Positions 26,910 through 35,681 of a stretch of DNA of 64,000 nt are shown piece by piece; within the stretch, counting starts at the first letter, position 1; the number at the start of each line of letters is the position of its first letter. This DNA comes from Scytonematopsis contorta HA4267-MV1 (GTDB lineage Bacteria; Cyanobacteriota; Cyanobacteriia; Cyanobacteriales; Nostocaceae): positions 62,001 to 126,000 of the forward strand of contig JAHHIC010000057.1 of NCBI GenBank assembly GCA_019359035.1, in the 5' to 3' direction. The translations under genes and the position numbers were made by a program. Under the pieces are notes generated by a model. It did no database searches. It was given only the letters and a program-made list of their open reading frames with translations, and had not been told where the DNA came from.

Positions 26910-27196
26910 TGAAAAAAAATCCATATATCGGCTCTTCCCTTGATGACTTATTTGAGGAGGAAGGAACCCTTGAGGAAATCAACATAATTGCCATCAAACG
27001 AGTAATTGCATGGCAAATCCAGCAGGAAATGATTACAAAAAAATTGAGTAAAACAGAAATGGCGCAAAAAATGAAAACAAGTAGGTCTTCTCTTGAAAGG
27101 CTTTTAGACCCCGATAACTCATCTGTCACGCTGGATACAATTGGACGCGCTGCCAGTGTTATTGGTAAAAGGGTGAGGCTTGAACTGATAGACTAA
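26909..27196 (+). CDS. higA: HigA-like XRE-family antitoxin
   Basis: The 95-aa protein starts at ATG 26909 (MKKNPYIGSSLDDLFEEEG), immediately after the toxin remnant. Residues about 35-95 form a Cro/CI-type helix-turn-helix (LSKTEMAQKMKTSRSSLERLLDPDN, then VTLDTIGRAASVIG). The toxin-antitoxin order and the DUF891 partner match phage-derived HigBA modules. The antitoxin remains intact while the toxin is broken, a common end state because loss of the antitoxin first would be lethal. It could still act as a repressor of its own promoter. Confidence 0.85.
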   Translation: MKKNPYIGSSLDDLFEEEGTLEEINIIAIKRVIAWQIQQEMITKKLSKTEMAQKMKTSRSSLERLLDPDNSSVTLDTIGRAASVIGKRVRLELID

Positions 27197-27218
27197 TTTT
27201 GTTTTGTATACTAATCAA

Positions 27219-27250
27219 ATGTAGAGACTAAACATGTTTAGTCTCTACAT
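27219..27250. repeat. GTAGAGAC palindrome family, variant with TAAACATG centre
   Basis: Arms ATGTAGAGACTAAACA and TGTTTAGTCTCTACAT form a perfect 32-base palindrome downstream of higA. Paired base changes relative to other copies (GTTAC to TAAAC on one arm, GTAAC to GTTTA on the other) preserve complementarity. Confidence 0.85.
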
Positions 27251-27349
27251 ATTTATGTATTTTTGTATAGCGCTCACAAACCAATATACGCAAGCTAAAA
27301 TACTTTAACTATTAGCCTTATTCCTAAACCAAAACTTAAAACTATTATC

Positions 27350-28237
27350 ATGACCGCTACCAAAGCTTCTCTACCGACATTTCTAAATTTTTCTAAAAAA
27401 GCCAATCTTTCCCAGCGGATGTTGCAAATAGGATTAATCATCACCCTATTTTTTATAGTAATAGCATTTTTCGCACCCGTATTCCAAGCGTTAGGCTTAA
27501 TACAAGACCCAACCGAGTTTTTATCTAACCCAATGCACCAGCCTCCTTCGCTTAAACATTTGTTTGGTACATCTCGCTTGGGTTACGATGTATTTTCCCG
27601 TGCATTATTTGGTGCTCAGGCTGCCTTGCAAGTTGTGATATTAGCTACTGCACTAAGTATGCTTATCGGTGTACCCCTAGGTATGGTCAGTGGTTACCTT
27701 GGAGGTAGGCTAGACAAGATTTTATTATTTTTAATGGATAGTATTTATACCTTACCAGGTTTACTATTGTCGGTTACCCTCGCCTTTATCGTCGGACGTG
27801 GGATATTAAACGCTGCACTAGCTATTAGTATTTCTTATATTCCCCAATACTTTCGTGTAATTCGTAACCAGACTGTGAGCGTAAAAACCGAAGTATATAT
27901 AGAAGCCGCTCAAGCCTTGGGAGCGAATACCTGGCAAATCATGTCTCGGTATTTATTTTTCAACGTGATTCAAAGTGTACCAGTACTCTTTACCCTAAAC
28001 GCTGCCGATGCGATATTAGTGCTTGGGGGTTTAGGCTTTTTGGGTTTAGGACTTCCGGAAGAAACACCGGAATGGGGGTATGACTTAAAAGAAGCATTGC
28101 AAGCCTTACCTACTGGTATTTGGTGGACAACACTTTTCCCAGGATTAGCGCTGACCTTAATGGTGGTGGGGTTATCCCTACTTGGAGAGGGATTAAACGA
28201 ATTTGTCAATCCTCGTTCCCGGCGTGATAATAGGTAA
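27350..28237 (+). CDS. Dipeptide/oligopeptide-type ABC transporter permease (OppC/DppC family)
   Basis: The 295-aa membrane protein has an N-terminal membrane helix (IGLIITLFFIVIAFFAPVF) and the OppC_N segment PPSLKHLFGTSRLGYDVFSRAL. A permease core with EAAQALGANTWQIMSRYLFF follows, which is the EAA loop that contacts the ATPase. About six helices are expected. It would import peptides or nickel-like solutes. Unusually, no OppB permease, binding protein or ATPase is adjacent. A fused OppDF ATPase lies at 49708 and may serve it, as transporter parts are often dispersed in cyanobacteria. The stop codon leads directly into a heptamer array. Confidence 0.88.
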   Translation: MTATKASLPTFLNFSKKANLSQRMLQIGLIITLFFIVIAFFAPVFQALGLIQDPTEFLSNPMHQPPSLKHLFGTSRLGYDVFSRALFGAQAALQVVILATALSMLIGVPLGMVSGYLGGRLDKILLFLMDSIYTLPGLLLSVTLAFIVGRGILNAALAISISYIPQYFRVIRNQTVSVKTEVYIEAAQALGANTWQIMSRYLFFNVIQSVPVLFTLNAADAILVLGGLGFLGLGLPEETPEWGYDLKEALQALPTGIWWTTLFPGLALTLMVVGLSLLGEGLNEFVNPRSRRDNR

Positions 28238-28388
28238 TGGTTAATTGGTAATTGGTAATTGGTAATTGGTAATTGGTAATTGATAATTGGTAATTGATAA
28301 TGGCTAATAGCTAACCCTACAACCAATCCTCAATCACCCATTACCCATTACCCATTACCCATTACCCATTACCCATTACCCATTACCA
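28232..28388. repeat. Heptamer arrays: TTGGTAA units then CCCATTA units
   Basis: GGTAATT units are repeated about eight times from the end of the permease gene. After a short spacer, CCCATTA is repeated about seven times. It is an STRR-type array filling most of the 180-bp gap. Confidence 0.85.
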
Positions 28389-28417
28389 ATTCCCAATTTA
28401 CTACCGAGAGATTTAGT

Positions 28418-28612
28418 GTGAAAGATAACATTACGTTAATTGCTGCTGCCGCTGGTGGCTTTATGCTTTCCGTTGCCCTTACCGGTATCCTGCGAGGTGC
28501 TCCTGTAACATCGTTAAGTACAGCAACTCATATGGGTTCTTCTTCTGTCACTTATATTACTGTAGCTCAAACTGATTCTGGGGAAGAATTTACTCTCAAA
28601 AAGAATCATTAA
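28418..28612 (+). CDS. Small single-span membrane protein (64 aa)
   Basis: The peptide begins with GTG and MKDNITLIAAAAGGFMLSVALTGIL, one membrane helix or uncleaved signal. A Ser/Thr-rich stretch follows (TSLSTATHMGSSSVTYITVAQ), with a polar tail ending KKNH. I do not recognise a family. Composition is more natural than a random ORF and it lies between two same-strand genes with tight spacing (20 bases to the next ORF). Possibly translated with the ROK kinase gene. Confidence 0.5.
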   Translation: MKDNITLIAAAAGGFMLSVALTGILRGAPVTSLSTATHMGSSSVTYITVAQTDSGEEFTLKKNH

Positions 28613-28647
28613 TTAAGTAAATATATATATTCTTGGTCTTAAAAGCA

Positions 28648-29532
28648 GTGTCACCAGAAGTAATCGGTATTGATTTGGGAGGAACAGCAATCAAACTGGG
28701 GAGATTTGCTGAAGATGGTACTAATCTTGCTTCCTTAACTGTGGACACTCCCCAACCTGCAACTCCTAAAGCTGTATTAGAAACTATTGTGCTGGCAATT
28801 TCCAAAATTGACCCCGAAAATAAAGCTGTTGCTATCGGTTTGGGTACTCCCGGCCCTGCGGATGCGTCTGGACGTATAGCCCTAAAGGCAATTAATTTAC
28901 AAGGTTGGCATAATGTGCATGTTTCAGATTATTTGGAAGCAAAAACAGGTAAAGCGACGATAATCGCTAATGATGCTAATTGTGCTGGTTTAGGTGAAGC
29001 TTGGTTAGGTGCTGGACGACGCTTTAAAAATTTTATTTTATTAACGTTGGGAACTGGTGTCGGAGGAGCAGTTTTTCTTAATGGTAAACTCTTTGTCGGG
29101 CATTATGGTGGAGCTGGGGAGTTAGGATTAATTAGTTTTAATCCTTCTGGCCCGATGTGCAATAGTGGTAATCAAGGTTCTTTGGAACAATATACTTCTG
29201 TAATTGCTATTCGTCGTCGCACCGGGAAAGAACCCGCAGAATTAGGCACTTTAGCTTCTTTAGGTGATGCTGAAGCATTGAAATTTTGGCGAAAATATGG
29301 TATGGATTTAGGAGTAGGTTTAACTAGTTTAATTTACGTATTAACACCAGAAGCTGTAATTATCGGTGGTGGTATTAGTGCAAGCTTTGAATTCTTTTTA
29401 CCGACTTGTCAAGCGGAAATCGAAAAACGAGTTCTAGATACATCCCGTGATGGTTTACAAATATTAAAAGCAGAGTTGGGTAATACAGCAGGAATGTTAG
29501 GTGCCGCAAAGTTAGCTCTACAAAAGTTTTGA
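28648..29532 (+). CDS. ROK-family sugar kinase (glucokinase-like)
   Basis: The protein of about 294 aa has phosphate motif 1 VIGIDLGGTAIKLGRF, the sugar/catalytic region ANDANCAGLGEAW, LLTLGTGVGGAVF and the C-terminal VIIGGGIS. It probably phosphorylates glucose or an amino sugar with ATP. The usual ROK zinc motif CxCGxxGCxE is reduced to CNSGNQGSLE, keeping one of three cysteines, so structural zinc is likely absent; I believe this form is seen in cyanobacterial glucokinases. The start is uncertain: GTG at 28648 gives a normal N-terminus, while the track uses TTG at 28633. Confidence 0.88.
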   Translation: MSPEVIGIDLGGTAIKLGRFAEDGTNLASLTVDTPQPATPKAVLETIVLAISKIDPENKAVAIGLGTPGPADASGRIALKAINLQGWHNVHVSDYLEAKTGKATIIANDANCAGLGEAWLGAGRRFKNFILLTLGTGVGGAVFLNGKLFVGHYGGAGELGLISFNPSGPMCNSGNQGSLEQYTSVIAIRRRTGKEPAELGTLASLGDAEALKFWRKYGMDLGVGLTSLIYVLTPEAVIIGGGISASFEFFLPTCQAEIEKRVLDTSRDGLQILKAELGNTAGMLGAAKLALQKF

Positions 29533-29536
29533 CTTT

Positions 29537-29575
29537 CAACAGTCAACAGTCAACAGTCAACAGTCAACAGTCAAC
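29537..29575. repeat. GTCAACA heptamer array
   Basis: Five consecutive GTCAACA units lie in the short gap between two converging genes. STRR type. Confidence 0.9.
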
Positions 29576-29578
29576 AAT

Positions 29579-29998
29579 TTACAATTCGTATCCCGTAGCT
29601 TTGTGAATATAATTTAAAACTTTTTCATAGGAGTCTGGGTTGCTGAGAGGGTTGATAATAATAGGTATGCTACTATCTGGTAACCAAAATGTTATTCTCC
29701 CGTTTGGTTCCTGACAAAAGGAACTAATGGAAGTGAGGTTGATGACGTACTCATTTCTCTCGTACAATATTTTTACCCAGTAGGTATTCTCAAGTTGCAC
29801 ACCCGTAGCTTGTTCTACATAATCCAAAATTTTGTGATAATCTTCTAGGTTACTTTGTGGGTTAACCACAATAGGTATGGCGCTATCTGGTAACCAAAAT
29901 GTTACCCTACCGTTGGGTTCGTAACAAAAAGCGTTGACGCGCTCAAAGTTAACTACGTATTCTTTCCTCTCGTAACGGACTTTAACCCAGTACGCCAC
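29579..29998 (-). CDS. Internally duplicated hypothetical protein (139 aa)
   Basis: The protein is two copies of a ~67-residue unit, at about 3-70 and 73-139. The units match almost position by position: YWVKVRYERKEYVVNFERV versus YWVKILYERNEYVINLTSI, then EPNGRVTFWLPDSAIPIVVN versus EPNGRITFWLPDSSIPIIIN. Each unit predicts as beta strands followed by a helix (DYHKILDYVEQATG). There is no signal peptide or catalytic motif. I do not recognise a family. The high identity suggests recent tandem duplication or selection for a two-domain fold. Confidence 0.75.
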   Translation of the reverse strand: MAYWVKVRYERKEYVVNFERVNAFCYEPNGRVTFWLPDSAIPIVVNPQSNLEDYHKILDYVEQATGVQLENTYWVKILYERNEYVINLTSISSFCQEPNGRITFWLPDSSIPIIINPLSNPDSYEKVLNYIHKATGYEL

Positions 29999-30141
29999 AA
30001 AATTTCTTCAACCTCCCGTTAGTGTCAACGGTAATTTTAATTACATCGCCTTATTACCAGAGTATAAGCTTTCAAGTCGGATAACGTTTTGCGTAAATAC
30101 TCTGGAAAAATGTTACAAACTCCCATTTATAGGGGACTCTG

Positions 30142-31803
<1,662 letters not shown>

Positions 31804-31978
31804 CTAAAAAATACATCTCGCCATTGTGCCATATGAATGGAAATTTATGATTAGCAAGCTTCTTGGAGTAATGAGTTATCAATCATATTATTTTTGTTAA
31901 CTTTCTCTTGCTTGCTGCTAACATTTGCTTCATTCTTTTCTGATAATCATTTTTCTTAGGATTTTCTGTGGTTTGGTT

Positions 31979-33802
31979 GTGAAACAACTACTATTAGGTT
32001 TATTGCTGTTTGGTTCTGTATTCATCTCCTCACAAGCTGTTGCTAGTGAACAATCGTTGACTGTGGTTTACCCCAAGACAAACCACCAAACATCTGCTGA
32101 TAAAATATTCTTCATCGGCACTGCACCACCATCTGGACAGGTTTTGATAAATGGTAGGCCGATTAACCGTAGCAAAGCTGGTCATTTTGCTCCGAGCTTC
32201 CCGTTGCAATTGGGTGAAAACATTTTTACTTTGCGATACCAAAATCAACAAATCCAAATCAAGGTGACAAGGGTTTCGACGCAACCTGAAACTCCCCAGG
32301 GATTAGCTTTCGGCAAAGATTCCTTAATCCCAAGTGTAGACATTGCCCGACTTCCAGGGGAACTTATATGTTTTAGCGCAATAGCTGCCCCTGGTGCTAC
32401 CGTATCTGTCAAACTGGGCAATCAAGCGACTGTGAATCTATTGCCCCAACCGCAACAAGTACAATTACCTAGCAATTTAGGAGCTTTGACAGGCCGAAAT
32501 CAACCTACCCTGACTAATTTTCCTAAATATTCCGGTTGTACAACGATTGGACAGATGGGTTCCCTAATGTATGGCAACAATATCATTAGCGGTGCCATTC
32601 TACCAGATATTACCAAAGATATAGACTTGGGTAAACCTGAATTTAAACTTACGCTTGGAGGAAAAACAATAACTCAACAAGCTCCAGGAAAAATCAATAT
32701 CCTCTCACCAAATACTTTACAAGTTGCCGAAGTCACGGCTGATTCTGGAGTTGCTCGTACAGGCCCCTCGACAGACCATTCTAGGATAACACCTTTACCC
32801 AAAGGAACCCAAGCCACAGTTACGGGAAGAGAGGGGGATTGGTTGCGTTTAGACTACGGTGGTTGGATTCAAGCGAAAGAAACCCGCTTTTTACTCAACG
32901 CTATTCCACCTCGCACGATTATTCGCAGTGTTGGTTATCGCAAACTAACCAATGCGACCCAAATGGTTTTTCCGCTACAAATACCAGTTCCTGTGACTGT
33001 AAAACAGGGCACTAATTCCTTTTCTCTCACTCTTCATAACACTACTGCCCAAACTGATATTATCCGCTTGGATGATAATCCTTATATTTCACGTCTAGAT
33101 TGGCAACAGGTGGCTCCTGGACAGGTGCAATATGTTTTTAATCTTAAAAAAGACCAACAATGGGGATATAAGCTGAAATATGAGGGAACTAGCCTTGTTT
33201 TGACTTTGCGCCACCCACCAGTTCTCTCTGCTCGTAAGCAAAAACCTTTATCTGGTACAAAGATTTTACTCGACCCAGGCCACGGAGGTAAGGAATCGGG
33301 TGCCCCTGGTCCTAATGGCAATTTAGAAAAAGATGTGAATTTAACTGTATCCAAACTTTTGCGGGAGGAATTAATCAAACGGGGAGCAACGGTGGTAATG
33401 ACAAGGGTAGATGATAGTGAACTTTCTTTGCCCGCACGACAACAAATAATCGATAAGGAAGAACCTACTATAGCTCTTTCTGTTCATTACAACTCTCTTC
33501 CCGATGATGGTCAGCCTGAAAAAACTCAGGGTGTTGGGACTTTTTGGTATCATTCCCAAGCTCATAGTTTAGCTGTATTTATGCATAACTATCTAGTTAC
33601 TAAGTTAGGACGACCAACTTATGGGGTATTTTGGAATAATTTAGCTTTAACACGTCCAGAAAGTGCTCCGTCTGTGTTGTTGGAACTCGGTTTTATGAGC
33701 AACCCACAAGAATTTGAATGGGTCGAAAATCCGCAAGAACAGAAAAAATTAGCTGTTGCGCTTGCTGATGGGATTGTTGAATGGTTTAAAAGTCAACGCT
33801 AG
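31979..33802 (+). CDS. N-acetylmuramoyl-L-alanine amidase (SH3b + Amidase_3)
   Basis: The protein of about 607 aa has a signal peptide (KQLLLGLLLFGSVFISSQAVAS). After an Ig/beta-rich N-terminal region it has an SH3b domain (VAEVTADSGVARTGPS...DWLRLDYGGWI), a long linker region, and a C-terminal Amidase_3 catalytic domain (about 425-600). Zinc ligands are seen in LLDPGHGGKESG and LSVHYNS, with the catalytic Glu in LLELGFMSN. It cleaves the amide bond between MurNAc and the stem peptide, for septal splitting or intercellular nanopore formation in filaments. Start is GTG 31979 instead of the track's TTG at 31925. A paralogue follows. Confidence 0.9.
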   Translation: MKQLLLGLLLFGSVFISSQAVASEQSLTVVYPKTNHQTSADKIFFIGTAPPSGQVLINGRPINRSKAGHFAPSFPLQLGENIFTLRYQNQQIQIKVTRVSTQPETPQGLAFGKDSLIPSVDIARLPGELICFSAIAAPGATVSVKLGNQATVNLLPQPQQVQLPSNLGALTGRNQPTLTNFPKYSGCTTIGQMGSLMYGNNIISGAILPDITKDIDLGKPEFKLTLGGKTITQQAPGKINILSPNTLQVAEVTADSGVARTGPSTDHSRITPLPKGTQATVTGREGDWLRLDYGGWIQAKETRFLLNAIPPRTIIRSVGYRKLTNATQMVFPLQIPVPVTVKQGTNSFSLTLHNTTAQTDIIRLDDNPYISRLDWQQVAPGQVQYVFNLKKDQQWGYKLKYEGTSLVLTLRHPPVLSARKQKPLSGTKILLDPGHGGKESGAPGPNGNLEKDVNLTVSKLLREELIKRGATVVMTRVDDSELSLPARQQIIDKEEPTIALSVHYNSLPDDGQPEKTQGVGTFWYHSQAHSLAVFMHNYLVTKLGRPTYGVFWNNLALTRPESAPSVLLELGFMSNPQEFEWVENPQEQKKLAVALADGIVEWFKSQR

Positions 33803-33804
33803 GT

Positions 33805-33834
33805 TGTAGAGACGTTACATGTAACGTCTCTACA
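33805..33834. repeat. GTAGAGACGTTAC palindrome between the two amidase genes
   Basis: A perfect palindrome with arms TGTAGAGACGTTACA and TGTAACGTCTCTACA begins three bases after the amidase stop. A further partial copy (CATGTCACGTCTCTACATG) follows to about 33860. It may terminate the first amidase transcript. Confidence 0.85.
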
Positions 33835-33893
33835 TTTTGCATGTCACGTCTCTACATGCTTTCATTTATAATCAAGGTTAAAAATACTAGACC

Positions 33894-35240
33894 ATGAATC
33901 GTCGTCATCTATCAATAAATATCTTTAAGGAATTTTTGTTTAAAGAGAATTTCGCGCTTCATCGTCAATTAGTTGTTTTTTTACTTTTGACCTTTGGTTT
34001 GCTCACAGGTTTTTTTTGGATAAACCGTTCCAAATTTCAACCTACTAGTAAAATACATGATGATTGTGTCACCCCAAATCAGCTGGCGTTAAAAGATAAT
34101 AAAAATATAAAGCCTCAGTCTCTAAAAAAATTTCAAGTCGCTGAAGTTATTTCTGAGTCTGGAGCAACCCGTAATGCTCCTAGTGAGGAGTCTATCAGAC
34201 TAACACCTTTACCAAAAGGTACGCGAGCTATTATTACAGAAACAAAAAAAGATTGGTTGCGCTTGGACTACGGTGTTTGGATTAATAAAGAGGATGCACA
34301 AGTTTTAAGCACGACAGTAATACCACGCTCTTTCGTGTGCGATACTCTCTTTCGTGAAAAACCGGGAAAGACTGAGGTTGTTTTTCCTTTACAGGCTCCT
34401 GTACCCGTAACTATACAGCAAGGAGAGGGTTGGTTTGGCTTAACTTTACATAACAGCACTCTTCGTCAAGAAATGAAGCCCCCTGAAAATGACCGCGTAA
34501 TTTCTCGGATGAGCTGGCAACAATTTGCACCGGGACAGGTGAGGTACGGCTTTAACTTTAAAAATCGCCAACAATGGGGTTATAGCCTTAGATATGAAAA
34601 TAATAATTTAATTTTGTCTTTTCGTCAGTCCCCTTTTACCCAACAAGAAGGTTTTCTTAAATCGGTGCAGGGAATGGGAATGCCATTATCGGGAATGACA
34701 ATTGTAATTGACCCAGGACACGGGGGTCTTGACTCTGGGGCTATATCGCCAAATGGATATAAAGAAAAAGAATTAGCGTTGACTATTTCACAGTTATTGC
34801 GGCAGCAGTTGGAATTACGAGGTGCAACTGTATACTTTACCAGAGAAGACGATGTTGATGTTTCTTTGGCTGAGCGCATGGCAATAATTAATCGTTTAGA
34901 GCCAACACTCGCTTTGTCTATTCATTACAACCACGTACCTGATAATGTTGATGGTGGTTCTATCAAGGGTATTGCTACCTACTGGTATCATCCACAGTCT
35001 ACTGGACTGGCTAAGTATTTAAACAATTATATAGTTAAACAACTGAGTAGGGCGGATAATGGCGTGAAGTGGAAAAACCTAGCTTTAGCACGTCCTACAA
35101 TCGCACCGTCAGTATTACTTGAGTTAGGTTTTATGAGTAATCCTCAGGAATTAAACTGGATTATTAACCCTGGAGAGCAAAGTCGATTAGCCCAAACTAT
35201 AGCTGATGGCGTTGCGGCTTGGTTTGAGAGTGTGAAGTGA
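33894..35240 (+). CDS. N-acetylmuramoyl-L-alanine amidase, paralogue of the preceding gene
   Basis: The 448-aa protein has an N-terminal membrane anchor (LVVFLLLTFGLLTGFFWI, residues about 28-46), no obvious cleavage site, then an SH3b domain (VAEVISESGATRNAPS...DWLRLDYGVWI). The C-terminal Amidase_3 domain has IDPGHGGLDSGA, LSIHYNH and LELGFMSN. It resembles the preceding amidase along its whole length but lacks that protein's N-terminal 190 residues. The tandem pair recalls the amiC1/amiC2 arrangement of Nostocales, which shapes septal nanopores for cell-cell communication; this equivalence is an inference. Confidence 0.88.
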   Translation: MNRRHLSINIFKEFLFKENFALHRQLVVFLLLTFGLLTGFFWINRSKFQPTSKIHDDCVTPNQLALKDNKNIKPQSLKKFQVAEVISESGATRNAPSEESIRLTPLPKGTRAIITETKKDWLRLDYGVWINKEDAQVLSTTVIPRSFVCDTLFREKPGKTEVVFPLQAPVPVTIQQGEGWFGLTLHNSTLRQEMKPPENDRVISRMSWQQFAPGQVRYGFNFKNRQQWGYSLRYENNNLILSFRQSPFTQQEGFLKSVQGMGMPLSGMTIVIDPGHGGLDSGAISPNGYKEKELALTISQLLRQQLELRGATVYFTREDDVDVSLAERMAIINRLEPTLALSIHYNHVPDNVDGGSIKGIATYWYHPQSTGLAKYLNNYIVKQLSRADNGVKWKNLALARPTIAPSVLLELGFMSNPQELNWIINPGEQSRLAQTIADGVAAWFESVK

Positions 35241-35681
35241 GGTGAGGGGAGTGGGGTAGTGGGAAATGGGAGTTGGTAGATGAGAGGGATTGGGGAGATT
35301 AGGAAAATAAGGAAGTAAAATTCCCCACTCCCTACTCCCCGTAATCAAGATTTGAATTGTTAAGTTTTCATGAAGTTGGTATCCGATAGATATCTTTATA
35401 AATTTTTGGGGAAGAATAGGTATGTTACCTAATAAACGTTATTTTTGACACACCAGGAGATTAAATATAGCTGTTGTTTTTTACACAAGTAAGATTATTT
35501 GCTAAGATAGCTGGAAAATCCGCTTTATATCTATGTAAATAGATTCTTTGACGCCTGTAATTTCACTTAAGGATATTCACGTAGAGTATGCTTCTTTACG
35601 TATAAATACTGCCGAATTACATTGTTCTCGTTGTATCAAATTGCGTTAATAAAAAATCTTTGCACACTAGAGGATAAGTCT
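35241..35681. other. Gap with G-rich/C-rich heptamer-like tracts, then AT-rich leader
   Basis: From 35241 to 35337 degenerate GGGAGTG-type units face CCCCACTCCCTACTCCCC near 35323-35340, so a long hairpin is possible. The rest to 35681 is the leader of the P-domain protein gene. I see no gene. Confidence 0.5.

Noticed and set aside
26639-27196. 185-aa ORF looking like a fused toxin-antitoxin protein
   Set aside because: The fusion arises from one extra A in an A-tract. The correct reading ends the toxin with its own stop just before the higA ATG at 26909.
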